A stretch of DNA of 64,000 nt. It comes from Selaginella tamariscina (lineage: Eukaryota > Streptophyta > Lycopodiopsida > Selaginellales > Selaginellaceae). Shown piece by piece: positions 10,941 to 22,914 of the stretch. Position numbers and translations under genes: made by a program. Every line of letters begins with the position of its first letter. Position 1 is the stretch's first letter. The notes below the pieces were generated by a model, which was not told the origin of the DNA, searched no databases, and saw only the letters and a program-made list of their open reading frames with translations. The stretch covers positions 1 to 64,000 of the forward strand of contig PUQB01000224.1 in NCBI GenBank assembly GCA_003024785.1. Direction: 5' to 3'.

Positions 10941-12420
10941 GTAATCCAATTGAAGTGTATACTATATATAATAATGTTTATTACGTATAATTCAGGGTAG
11001 CCTCATATTGCGGGGTTTTAGTGTATTATTGTTTATATATATGTATTGCATATATTGCACTTTAAGAACTTGGTAAACGCAACTACTTAAATTATAATGT
11101 TTCACTCCATACAATGCATTGTAAGTGTAACTATACTAATACTTTGCACATTTTACGTAAGAAAGGTGTACGAAATGATAACTTAACTCCGTACAAAATG
11201 ATAATATTGACTCTTACGGTCTCAAAGACTCTGTAGTGTTGGTTTTCTTGCTTTAGATTATTTTGATGTTGATTAAGTGGCTCCACGCATAATAGTATCG
11301 GTTTTCACTTTTGTGAGATTGTGATTGTACCTACATTTAGTACATTCATTTGCATGCATTGTATTACACCTCCAAATATATATATATTATATGTGTGTGT
11401 ATGCGTGTGTGTAAATTGTATCTAGAAGCTCTTATATAACGGTCGATGTAATTATGCTCTCTTAAGATATGCATGCTCATACAAGAGCTTCTCTCTCGCA
11501 CACACAGACACGTATGGTGGGAGAGACGCTCCCATACAAAATGATAATGTTTTATTTTCTCTCACGGAGGCATCATTCTCACGGAAACACTGTTTTTTAT
11601 ACAGGCAAGGGCAAAAGGGCATTTTCTCGTGAAAGGGTGAGCAGCGTCATGCTTTTGCATGGTGGCAATAATACGTGAGGTATACTTTCCTAGACCCGTA
11701 TGTATGTGACAGCCTATATATATAAACGTATTTTATATTGATATTTTATACATAATATTAATTTCTTTGGTACGTGCTTTCTCGTGTTTGTGATCCTCAC
11801 ACAAGTAAATGCCTGTCACTTACGGAGAATCTTCATAATTGCTCCATCTCTCTTAATCTTGTTAATTATATTAATTATTTTCCACTAACTCCTTATTTAC
11901 TGCTCTTTAATTGTGCCATTAACCCATTACTGTGTTTGTATATGTATATGATACGTATACCATATTGTTCTTATGTATGTGTGTGTTCTTATCAGGCATT
12001 TAGATCTGCATCAAATGTTCACTGGACCAGGTATATATTATGGTTCTTGATTAATAAAATAAAAACGGAGTTAAATAATTTGATTAATAATTGATAAACT
12101 TTGATATAAACCATACGTATATCTTTATGTATGTTGTATGTCACCAAATACTCAAAACTTCTTACTATATATACAAAAGGTATGTTATAAAAGTTATAGC
12201 TGTATTAAACTACAACTTCCAAAGGAATAAAATATATTGTTGGAATGATATAATAATTTAATTTAATAATGTTGATTAGTCAGTCGTTGAAACTTGTCAA
12301 GACTCGAAAGTGGGATGATGATATGTCTTGATCCAAACATATCACATACGAGAGTGGACAAATGCATGACTCCAAAAGCTGGACAAATGCATGACTAAGC
12401 AACCCTAGCTAACAATTTTG
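10941..12420. other. Intergenic region, AT-rich, with two exon-like blocks
   Basis: Mostly AT-rich. Two stretches have splice-like borders and protein-like translations: 11605-11674 (GKGKRAFSRERVSSVMLL) and 11996-12030 (AFRSASNVHWTR). They might be terminal exons of the RFC1-like gene or chance. I do not recognise either. Near 12355-12400 a phrase GGACAAATGCATGACT occurs twice. Confidence 0.3.
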
Positions 12421-13756
12421 AATATTCGGTGCTCTTCCACTTTCTCTGTTCTCCGTCATTTTCTGCGTTGGCATTGCTCTTAGGTCATTTCATTTATCGT
12501 CTTCTTCCTCACTGGAGTGATTTCTCACGGCACGGCGCTGCATTTTTTGATCGATGTTTTGCTGGATGAACAGGCGATGTACAGAAAATTTCTTGCTAGA
12601 TTCATAGGCGCTGATCGATTTCTTGGTTGAATTCACGGACGCTCATTGATTTTGTACACAAAATGTCGATTCTTCGATCGATTTCTTCCTGGCGCTTGAA
12701 ATCTCGATTTCTTGTTTGAGTTTGCTCAAGAAATCTACTTTTCATATGCGAAAATCTGGTTTGCCAAGCTTTCTTCTTTGATCAGGTTTCTGTGCTCGAG
12801 ATCGTTTCTTTGACCTTTGCTCAAAGAAACGAGGTGTCTATGAAGATCTATGCAGGAGAAAGCGCGGTGTTTTTCTATTCAACGGGTATGTACAAAAATC
12901 ACGTTCTTGTTGTGGCAATTTTTCTCTCCTGTTTCCCTGGCATAAGAAAAATCTCATTTTTATTTGTTAGCTTGAATGCCGGTATTGTTTTTTCTCAAAA
13001 AACTTTCTGAACACTTCTTGTCGTAGGTTCAGATGAGAAAGCTTCTAAAGGAAGCAGCGGTTATGTGGTTGAAAGGCCGGTGAGCGCACTTACAAACTGC
13101 AAATGATACAAAGTCAGAAAAGAAGGTATTCGTCTCTCTTTGCGTGATTCCCCAAAAAGTAGCAAGATCGTCCCCATGTTTTTTTATTATTATTGTTGAT
13201 TAATTCATTTTTAGGATGCATTATATATCATTCTGTATTAACAGATGTTAAATAGATATTGTTTCAGGGAGAATCTTGTCAATAGGTTTAGAAAATGTAG
13301 GTACTTTTAATATGTATACATAAATGTTACATAGAAAGAGACATGGAGGTGCATCATAAACAATAAAACGTATTGAATTTTACATCCGTTCCACCCTGTG
13401 GGCATGCTTGTGTACGTGTGTATACGTTCGAGATACATAAACCTATGTGTAGTGATTGTGTCTATGAGTTCGTAGAGTTTTACCTCTAAACAGTGTCTCT
13501 CTATAGGGATATTTCTTTTTATCTTTATTTCCATGTACGGAAAGGTAGGAATCTACACTATATCTGCTAGTTGAGAGTATTTTTATTTCATAATCCAGAT
13601 TATTTTGTGTTTTATGTAGACAGATTTGAGTAACAGCTAGAAGAGAGTGACAACCAGCGGTCAAAACACCACTGTACCAACAAGGTCAGTAACACTTAAA
13701 CTCTGTTTCCACTGTTTAGATTAGTTCAACTATTTCATTCACAGATAGTGATTACT
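12421..13756 (+). promoter_or_regulatory. Probable promoter and spliced 5' leader of the F-box gene
   Basis: From 12430 there is a CT-rich, leader-like stretch (TTCCACTTTCTCTGTTCTCC). Later blocks have splice-like borders, such as 13028-13080 (after CTTGTCGTAG, before GTGAGC) and a good CATTCACAG acceptor at 13736-13744, 12 bp before the ATG. This suggests one or more introns in the 5' untranslated region. The open frames here are short and unconvincing as protein. Confidence 0.4.
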
Positions 13757-16700
13757 ATGGAAGAACTTCTAACCGATCTCCCAGAAGATGTATTTGGGCT
13801 AATCTCCAGCCGAATTGGAAATAGGGACCTCTGCAATTTGGGCTCAACATGCCGCAGACTCCGAGCTATATGCAATTCGGACAAGCTCTGGCTTCCCCAG
13901 TGCAACTCATTAATAAGCAACCATTGTGTCGATCTGCCCTCGTGGAGGAGCGGGATGCAGTCACACAAGGCACTGTTTCGTTTCCTCCACTCTGTCAGGC
14001 CATTAGTGGGCATTTGGGTTCACCAGAATCCAGAACTGGGTAACGTGGTGTATGTCACATGGGGCTTTCTTTCTGTGGTCGGATGCCGGATAATCCCACA
14101 GGAACTTGGGCCAAGGGGAATGGACTGTGGGCTTTTGTGGGCTCCCGTGTTTGAGATTCTAGGTGTTCCAGATGGATCACTAGCTTTCTTTCTCCACGGA
14201 CGTGACCGAGATGATTATTGCTATCCGGGACGGTTTGAGCCTGCTAGAGAAGATTCTAATGTGCTCCTCCTTGAGGCAGAGTCTTTTCTCGGCCAGTCCT
14301 CTCCAAACAGTCCAGACAGTCCGCTTGGTTTTGCATCCGGTAAGCTATTGAGTGCGCATATGTCTGGAGTCATTACATATTAGAAAACTTGGTTATTGTC
14401 TACCTAGCCCATCTAATTATACAAAACAACGTGTTTTAATAAACTTGGTCATGTTTTTACCACTTTTTATAAAGAGTTTGTGCTGTTTATTAGTTACCCT
14501 GTTGGTTCAGTCATACTAGATGTTGAATCTGTTGCATTTCAAAGCTTATCATAATCAGTAATTACTAGCACCTTTTGCTTTTATATTTAGCTGCTGAGCC
14601 TGGATATTATTTATTGTTTATTTCTTTGCTGCAGGCTTCACCAGACAAGAGTCTGCTGGTGAGAGCAGCAGTGACGGCGAGGAATTCTCCAGACATATGC
14701 CTAATACAGGTACTCTCGTACTCTACACATTCTATATATCTTTTTTTTTGTGTTTTACGTAAACAGTAATTAACCGAGAGGTTGCTTGTATTTATATGCA
14801 GGTATTTCATATGGAAGGCTTAGCTTTGGCGACAGAAGAAGGCTACTCGAGCTACTCGTGTCGCATATTCGTATTAAAGTGCCAGCTCTGGCTCATGGTC
14901 CTTTGTTTTCCAAGAACAAGTCTGCTACTCGCAAAGAGCTCAAGGTAAGCCTTCTTCTATATACGGTTCATGTGTCCAGTATTTATTTGTTTTTAAATAT
15001 TAAAGTTAAATGTAGGTTAGAAACCTAAACCCTGAATAAGGAAATAAGTGTACAAAGCGGTATTATTCATAAAAAATTATATAAAGTTAATCAAATACAA
15101 ATAAATACCTGATAAAACTGTCAAAACTGTTTTGAACTAGCTCCATATGTACACACAGCGTACTAAGCGTTATAGTGCTGCCTCATAGGTTTGGACATAT
15201 GTGACGTGATAAACCGCGAGTAAAGCCCTCCTTTCTCCATAAGCATGTTATGAGGCCCTTTGATCAAGAACACAATTAATCACTTGCTAACTTACAACTA
15301 AATATTAAACTAACCTTCTTCGACTATCCTTCCATCGTGTAGAACCGCAACCTTGTCCACCTATACAGTTAATACTTCAACATACATATGAGTTGCTTTT
15401 TTGATGTCAAAACTTACTTAATATATATACATGTGTAGGCTATGTCCGAGAACATGCTTTACTTCTCTGGATGTACGTAAATGGCGATCCCTGTACGGGC
15501 TCAGAAGAATATCCCCAGTTATATAGCAGGGTGGTCAATTCGGATATTCTGCATGGAAAGTTGATGAAAACTTACTACTCTCGAACACCATCAACATCAG
15601 AACATCCTACACTTGATGCAAAACTTACTACAGTGGAGCACCATCAACAACGGAGCATTCTTCACTGACTGCTGGTTGTCAACAGGTAAGCATTAACAAT
15701 GTACATCCATGTCTATCTGGTGTGTGTCCATACGTGCATGTGAGAGAGAGAGGTGGGTCTGGCTGATTGGACTGTATTAGAGAGAGGTGTGTGTCGGGCT
15801 GACTGGATCGTATATAGCAACAGAGACAGCTATATACATGTCTAGAGTTTTATTATATATATGATGTATGTCAGGCAGCAAAGAAGAAGAACTTTGCTAG
15901 TTTCGTCCGTTCAAAGATGAAGCAAATAATAGGCCTTAACAACCCAAAGGACGGTCGGAGTACTTCCAACAAGGCAACGGTGTGCAACAGGTACGCTAAC
16001 TTTTCCAGGACTCTCTCTCTCGTGGTGTGTACGCGAGCGTGCGTGTACACAGGGTAATCGCTTTCGAATTTTGCATCAGGAAGTTGCATTTGGACGAGTA
16101 TTTGGAAAGAAGTATTGGTGTTGGGCTTAGGCTACAGGCAAGCTCCCTGAAGCTCACTTTGTATAGGGCCTGGCCGATTATATGTGAGAATCGGTTTGCC
16201 CTATATAAACTTCCCGAACAGAAGCCTCAACTCGGACGAGAGTATGCTGGTATATTTACTTTATATATAACAAATAATATAAAATAAATATATCATGTAT
16301 ATTTATATAGAATATGAATATGCTGGTATATACATTTATCTCTTACATATGTGTAATGTACATATAAACATATAGATGCATATATACTTATATATTTAGT
16401 ATTTGTAATGTAGTAGTATACCCATTTATGTATATAGTATATCTATATGTATACCTAGAATGCACAAATTCAGTGCAGTTTTCATAGGATTGTGGGGAGG
16501 GACTTTTGGATGGCCTCCAGGGAAACCAGCGGAGGATAAACCTGGCAAAGCTTTATTCTTTCTGCTGCTTTCATATGATGAGAGTGAAGAAGGAAGGTTA
16601 CTTATTGCGACAAAGATATTAGAAGGTACATGTTATTTCTAGGCCTACGACTTATTAAGTACTCTATTACTATAATATTAATACTTCCTACTTCAGGTAC

Positions 16701-17304
16701 TCATTATGTATTGCATCCAAATGGATCGGCAATGTTTACTGCAAGAGTTGATGAGCTTTGTCATGAAGCTTTTCCGTGGGAGACAAATAGGGATGGCTCT
16801 CGTGTGGAGATTGTTGGCTGTTTTCATGGAGAAGGGATTTCCAATGGCTATGGGTTCAGGTAATCCTCTACTTTCTTATACGCTGAATATCTAAACACTA
16901 AATATATATACCCAGATTATAGCATAAGCATCAAAGAACAATAATAAGTTCTTATACAGACATCAATTGTGTGTGCGCGCGCGCGCGTGTGAGAGAGAGA
17001 GAGATAGCGGAGTCATTATTGGATTGCTTAGCGCATTTCTAACTAATGCTTTATGAAGGTACCCGGGGTCTAAACCAGGTGCTTTATTTATTGAAAAAGG
17101 AGGGACGTTAGCATTTGTATGGAGAGAAACAAAGGCCGTACTAACACTGCAAAGGATGGATATAACGGAGATGCTGAAGAAAGGGGAGAAGGTTGCACCA
17201 TTGTCACCCATAGCCAACTTTGCATATCTCACCAAAGCCAACTCCAATGTGTTCGCAGGGTATTCCGGCGGCTTACACGTTCGCAACAGTTTTGCTAAAG
17301 GTTA
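13757..17304 (+). CDS. F-box protein resembling Arabidopsis At5g39450, ten exons, one in-frame stop
   Basis: Exons: 13757-14339, 14635-14709, 14802-14944, 15439-15476, 15530-15685, 15875-15990, 16080-16249, 16488-16625, 16697-16859, 17059-17304. The N-terminal F-box reads LLTDLPEDVFGLISSRIGNR to DKLWLPQC. Conserved family phrases follow: GIWVHQNPELGNVVYVTWGF, GLWGGTFGWPPGKPAEDKPG, TKILEGTHYVLHPNGSAMF and GEGISNGYGFRYPGSKPGAL, ending in AFAKG-like NSFAKG and stop. It should be a substrate adaptor of an SCF ubiquitin ligase; the substrate is unknown. Splice phases agree except around exons 3-5. Exon 4 reads best (REHALLLWMY) one base out of phase with exon 3. The proposed 53-bp intron after it is very short. 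Exon 5 has TGA at 15614-15616 between two related segments. Flanking exons are well preserved, so inactivation is recent or these are sequence errors. Confidence 0.83.
15163..15360 (-). pseudogene. ABC transporter C-terminal two-exon fragment, antisense in F-box intron 3
   Basis: Read on the - strand, exon 15360-15315 follows a TATAG acceptor and encodes VDKVAVLHDGRIVEE. After a GTTAGT donor and a short intron, exon 15257-15163 encodes GPHNMLMEKGGLYSRFITSH and ends QHYNA and stop. Phases match (46 nt, then 95 nt). This is the D-loop-to-C-terminus end of an ABCB/ABCC nucleotide-binding domain (the usual form is ADxIxVLxxGxIVExGxHxxLL). No other exons of that gene are in the window: the F-box exon lies immediately upstream. 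It is therefore a captured or stranded gene fragment rather than a whole gene. Its short intron is retained, which argues against retroposition. Confidence 0.72.
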
Positions 17305-18041
17305 AGTGTACATTCTTTGGATATTCTGTAGAGTATCCCATGAATATCACGGCGTATACTAAGGTACTAGTTATTGTTGAATCATTTACATAAATCATTT
17401 AAGTAATTCAGATCAGAAACTAAAACTTTAATTTCATATAACTGGAGAGTTGGAATTTTAATGGATACGGTATTTTAAGAACATACGTACACATGAGATT
17501 TGTCTATGTACACATGCACACGCATATACGTATCTGTTTTGATGTGTGTGGTATATATACGTATATGGCTCTTGAATCATGAATCATGTCAAATGAATAT
17601 ACCATGTCTGTTTTTAACGTTTATGCAAGTGTCTATGTGGATATACAAGATATATATTATATATTTTTATATGTCATTGCATCATGCTTAGATATATGTT
17701 TTTAAGATATTCTTTTAATATTCCATATATATGTATATATACCACACAGACCAAATGTATACATGTATCTATATAAGCAGCGTCCACTAATTAATGATTT
17801 TTACATATAAAATGCTATGATAGAATGTTCACATATATACTGAACATGATCTATATTGAGATTCTTGAAATTATATCAGATTGAATTAGATATTCCTAAT
17901 ATGTTCAGGTTAATTCACTGTGTCAAATTATATATTCATTTTAAAGTCAACATTCACATCCTTTTGAAGAAATAATTATGTGTGGCAACATTTTAAGTAT
18001 TTATTTAAAACCATTTGATTAAAACCAATATAAGTAGCTAC
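17305..18041. other. AT-rich intergenic region
   Basis: No gene seen. Many ATATAT/GTATAC low-complexity stretches. It ends at the target site (CTAC, 18038-18041) of the Ty3 element. Confidence 0.6.
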
Positions 18042-18202
18042 TGTAAGATCCACGTGTACGGCTGCATGTGCACATATTATTATTAGCGTAGTGGATTTTG
18101 ATAGCCGTCGGATTGGATTCAATCTGGACCACTCGCTCTTGTATATAAGTTAGGGTTTCTGAACTAATGGATATACACATTTCTATATTCCGAGCTCTCA
18201 CA
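18042..18202 (+). repeat. 5' LTR of element C
   Basis: TGTAAGATCCACGTG to GAGCTCTCACA. Contains a TATA-like TGTATATAAG near 18139, the probable promoter. Matches 22754-22914 except for one base. Confidence 0.96.
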
Positions 18203-18339
18203 TTGGTGGAGGTGAGGGGCACCTCTAATTGTCCCTACGGAGTGCTCGGATTTGTGTCTTTTTTCTCTGTCTTCTTAGGTCTAGCTTTTCCATTGTCTAG
18301 ATCTATTCCTTTCTTGTGGATTTTGTCTCTTCTTCATCC

Positions 18340-19273
18340 ATGAATCCACAACAGACAAATCCCTTGTCTGTGGAGCAGTTACTCATGCAGTTGTTGGATG
18401 CCATGCGTGTGCAATTGAACAATCATTCTCAGTTGATGGCAGCATTCACAGGCCAGGGTACTCCTCCTACGCATGTTGCAAACCCCCGTGTCCGACCGGA
18501 TTTCTTTCGCGGAAATCCTGGAGATGATGTGTACCATTGGTTTGACCACTTCACTGTGGTTGCCACATATCATTCGTGGGACGGTGCTCAGTGTTTGCGC
18601 GAGTTTCCTACTTGTCTTCAAGGGACGGCGTTGCAGTGGTACAATGGTCTGGACGTTGCAACTCGTGGATTGGAATATTCTTCCAGAGATCTTCAAACGT
18701 GCATTTGGGCATGCGGACGACTGTGATGATGCTTTTCAGCAGTTGCATCGTATTCGTCAGGAGCCATCTGAGTCGGTGATGCAGTTTGGTGTTCGCTTTC
18801 GAAGCCTTTTGCTGCGTGCAGAACCTAACATGTCGGAACGCATCAAGTTAGGTATGTTGTGGCCAGCACTTCGTCAAGACCTTGTGGGGCTTGTGCATGC
18901 ACTAGCTCCAGTGACTCTTGACGATGCTTTGAGGCTGGCACAACGATATGAGTCGTCACCTCTCCCACTTGTGCCTTCACGTGCTCTTGTTCCACTCCAT
19001 GTTGGGGATGGACCTGCTCCGATGGAGGTTGAGGCTGTTGCCGCTCGTGTACCAGCACAAGGTGGGGCCCGTGGACGAGGACGTGGACGTGCAGTTCGTT
19101 GTTGGGCATGTGATGAGGTTGGACACACGTATCGGCGCTGTCAACGGTTTCCCGATTGGCGTCCCCCATTTCCAGGATGGAGGCCATGGCGGCAACAACG
19201 TCCGGTTGGTGCTGCTGCAGTGGAAGGTTGTGATGCGGTGGATCTTCCGGGAAACGACGAATCGCACGAGTAG
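18340..19273 (+). pseudogene. gag of element C, one frame break
   Basis: The capsid region starts at ATG 18340 (MNPQQTNPLSVEQLLMQL) and carries the Ty3-type capsid core (RPDFFRGNPGDDVYHWFDHF). Near 18665 the frame changes at GTGGAT and continues as EIFKRAFGHADD. It ends in an Arg/Gly-rich tract and a zinc knuckle, CWACDEVGHTYRRC (CX2CX4HX4C). Stop at 19273. The protein would package element RNA; as given it is split by the frame change. Confidence 0.85.
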
Positions 19274-19299
19274 AGGAGGGTCCTCGTGCGAATAAATTA

Positions 19300-22200
19300 G
19301 TGACCCCTCCATCTTTCTTTCGGGAGTATCATCAAGGGGTTCACTCGGCACCAAATCATCCGGTTTTCACTTTTCAAGCTCGTTTCAATCGCACACCTCA
19401 TCCTGTTTTCCTTTCAGTGTTGGTGGATACAGGTTCAAGTTTGTCCTCTGTTTCTCAATCTGTTGCTACACGTTGCAGCCTTCATTTGCGTCGTGCGGTA
19501 GAACCAGTCTTCATTCTGTACGGCAACGGACATACTCATGCTTGTTCGCGGGATGAAGTGGACATTGTTGTTCGTGTGGATGATTGTGAGCTCGAGCTTC
19601 AATCTTTGCGGGTGGTGCCGAGTCAAGCTTTTCACCTTATTCTTGGTATGGATTGGTTAACTCGCAATCATGCCAAGTGTGACTTTGAAAAGTCTCCCCC
19701 TTGTTTGACTCTCCCTCGTCTTTCTTCCATTCCTCTTACTTCTATTCCACTTCGTCCATCTGCTTCCACCTCTGCTTCCATCACTTTTGTCTCACCCTTA
19801 TTTCCAACCATTTTCCCTTCATGCTCTTCCTTTTCTTCTTTGGATCCATCAGATGATCGTCGTGCTGTAGTTGTTGATCAACTCAAGAAGGAGTATGCTG
19901 ATCTTTTCAACTTCGACTTGTCATCTGGGGCCAAGATTGCGACACGCCACCCTATTCCAACTGGAGAAGCTAGGCCAATCAAGGTACCTGTTCGGCGTCG
20001 ATCACCAAAGGAGCTCAAGATCTTACGAGCGAATGTCAAAGAGATGTTGGAGAAGGGTGTTATCCGGAAGTCTCGAAGTCCTTGGGCGTGCGAACCTCAC
20101 CTTGTGACGAAGCCTGATGGGAGCGTTCGATTCTGCATTGATTATCGCCCGTTAAATGAGGTAACCGTCTCAGATGTGTACCCACTTCCTCATACTGCAG
20201 ACCTTTTGGATCGACTGGGGCGGAGCCGTTGGTTCACCAAGTTAGATCTCGCATCTGGATATTGGCAAGTTCCGATGGCTGACATGGACATTCCCAAGAC
20301 TGCTTTTCGAACACCATTTGGCCTGTACGAGTTCCTGGTGATGCCTTTCGGTTTGAGCAATGCTCCAGCAACTTTCCAGCGTATGATGGATGAGGTTCTT
20401 TGCGACATGCCGGAGGTGACTGCTGATTTCATCGATGATGTTTTGATCCATTCGATGGAACGTGGGAGGAGCATGTCGGTGATGTACGTAAGGTTTTGGA
20501 TCGACTGCGGGAAGTTGGTTTGAAGTTGAAGCCATCTAAGTGTGTATTTGGATCAAAGGACACCACTTATCTGGGTTATCGCATTTCACGTGAAGGTTTG
20601 CAAGTCGATCCTGACAAACTAGTTGCAGTTTTGAAGTTCCCTACGCCGAAGTGTGTGAATGATGTGCAACGCTTTCTTGGCAAGGTACAATATCTGGGTC
20701 GTTTTGGATCATCTTTCAGATCGTACTGCACCGTTGGCGCGTTGTTGAAATCGTCAATGACTTCTTTTGTTTGGTCTAAGGATTGCAAGCAGGCATTTGC
20801 AGATCTCAAAGAGTTGTTGACGACTCCTCCAGTTTTGGCGTACCCGGATTACACTCGTCCTTTCATCTTGCGTGTAGATGCTTCTGACATCGGCCTCGGG
20901 GGTGTATTGATGCAGGAGAGTACAAGTGTTCCTGGCCAACGACATCCCATTGCACATCAGCCGTACATTGCAGCCAGCAGAGGTGAATTACTCCACAACT
21001 GAAAAGGAGTGTCTAGCAGCAGTTTGGGGTTTTGAGAAGCTCCATGCCTACTTGCATGGTTCGCGGACGTTGTTGGAAGGTGATCATGCAGCAGTCACTT
21101 CGTTGTTGAAGCGAAAGAATTTGATTGGGCGTACTGCTCGGTGGGCCTTGAAACTTCAAATTTACGACTTTGAAGTTGTTCATCGTCCAGGGAGTTCCAT
21201 GGCTGATGCTGATGCTCTTTCTCGGGCTCCTCTTCCACCTTCTCTCTCTTCTGTTGCCCCAGAGGAACCAGTTGTTCCAGCTTCAGTGGACTTTTTGGAT
21301 GAAGATTCCGTACCATCAGCAGTTGCTGTGCTTGACGTTCAGTGTCCGCAGAATGCAGAGTTAGATTTGCCGTCTTTGGATGAGGTTCGGGAAGCTCAAA
21401 AGGTTGAGCCGTGGATTCGAAGGCTTCGTGATGGGTTTGAGAATCCTGCATCACTTGCTGATGACTTGCCTTTCAGGCATTTACATTCACAGTATCGCCT
21501 TCAGGATGACCTTCTTTATTTTGTGGGGACTGATCCAGATGATCCTTTGCGGTTGGTGGTGCCTTCAATCTTCATTCCACGCTTCCTCCATGCTTACCAT
21601 GACTCTCCTATTCTTGGCGGGCACATGGGACATCGTCGGGTGATGGAGAAGCTGCGCAGATCTTTCTATTGGCCGGAGTTGCGAGGAGATGTGATTCGGT
21701 ATGTGCGTAGTTGTGTGTGGTGCCAAGCTCGCAATACTCCCCCATGTGCTTCGGAAGGACGGTTGGAGTCAATTGCAGTTTCTCGTCCGTTTGAATTGGT
21801 GGCATTTGATTTGATGGGACCTTTTCCGCGGTCAACTGCTGGTAACGAGTACGTTATTATTGCTTCTGATTACCTAACTCGTTGGGTAGAAGTTGGTGCT
21901 CTTGCTAGTGCGACTGCTTCTGCTGTTGGTCAGTTTCTCCTGAATCGGGTCGTGTTTCAGCATTCTTGTCCGGAGCGAATTCTCTCGGATAATGGTCCCG
22001 CATTTATGGCTGAGGCATTTCATGTTTTGACATCTCGATTAGGGATACGCCACACTTTCACAAGTGCTTATCATCCTCAGACAGATGGTTTAGTGGAACG
22101 GCTTGTTAGAACCTTCAAGGGGATGATCGCAAAGTATGTGAACTTTCAACATTCAGATTGGGATGGTTATCTGCCGTCTCTCCGATATGCTTATGTCACT

Positions 22201-22721
22201 GGAGTTCAAAGTTCCATTGGTACTTCTCCATATAAGCTTTTGTATGGTCATGACCCGGTGTTGCCAACGGAGTTGGGTTTGCCGTCTCGGTTACCGCGAG
22301 CTGCTGATGCTAGGTCATGGGATCGGTATCTGACAGCATCCTTCCATTGGTTCGTGCGGAGTCAGCAGAACACTTGGGCCGCGTACAAGTAGGACAACAA
22401 CAACGGTACAACTCGCATCATCGTCCTCCTGCGGAGTACAAGGTTGATGAACTGGTGTTGGTTCGTTTTCCCAAGCTTACGGTACGTGGTTTAGCTAAGA
22501 GTCTCCTTCCTCAATGGAAAGGACCGTATCGAGTGTTACGGCAAGTAGGACCACAGGTTTATGAGGTTCGGCACGACATTCAACCCGATCCTCCGGAGAT
22601 TGTACATGTACAACGGTTGAAGCATTTTGTGCAACGGGAACAAGTTGTGCCGCCTATAGATCCACCAGTGCCTCCTCCTGATGTTCCTCCAGATCCGGGC
22701 CCGTCTACAAGAGAACCCTAA
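19300..22721 (+). pseudogene. pol of element C: protease, RT, RNase H, integrase, several frame breaks
   Basis: Protease active site VLVDTGSSLSSVS near 19420; reverse transcriptase with PFGLSNAPATFQRMMDEV and FIDDVLIH (catalytic DD) near 20430; RNase H with RVDASDIGLGGVLMQ and STTEKECLAAVW; integrase with the H-H-C-C zinc domain (CVWCQ near 21720) and the DDE residues in FDLMGP, LSDNGP and LVERLV; and a terminal GPY/F-type WKGPYRVLR. Frame changes occur near 20454, 20700-20745, 20950 and 22310-22390. The domains are individually well conserved. Confidence 0.88.
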
Positions 22722-22738
22722 CCAACTTACACCCTTCC

Positions 22739-22753
22739 GAGAGGAGGGGATGA
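22739..22753 (+). other. Polypurine tract of element C
   Basis: GAGAGGAGGGGATGA directly before the 3' LTR; the plus-strand primer site in LTR retrotransposons. Confidence 0.85.
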
Positions 22754-22914
22754 TGTAAGATCCACGTGTACGGCTGCATGTGCACATACTATTATTAGCG
22801 TAGTGGATTTTGATAGCCGTCGGATTGGATTCAATCTGGACCACTCGCTCTTGTATATAAGTTAGGGTTTCTGAACTAATGGATATACACATTTCTATAT
22901 TCCGAGCTCTCACA
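22754..22914 (+). repeat. 3' LTR of element C
   Basis: 161 bp, one base different from the 5' LTR; ends CTCACA before the CTAC target duplication. Confidence 0.96.

Larger units (their letters stand above)
18042..22914 (+). mobile_element. Ty3-type LTR retrotransposon C, nearly complete, young
   Basis: 4,873 bp. The two 161-bp LTRs (18042-18202, 22754-22914) differ at a single base (T at 18077, C in the right copy). Direct CTAC flanks both sides (18038-18041, 22915-22918). Order gag, protease, RT, RNase H, integrase is that of Ty3 (Metaviridae). Internal start is TTGGTGGAGGTGAGG, and a purine tract GAGAGGAGGGGATGA abuts the 3' LTR. No chromodomain seen. The coding region is broken into at least five frames. 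Confidence 0.95.

Noticed and set aside
18473-19354. Minus-strand and alternate-frame ORFs over gag of element C
   Set aside because: They lack domain signatures, while the + strand frame carries the capsid core and CCHC knuckle.
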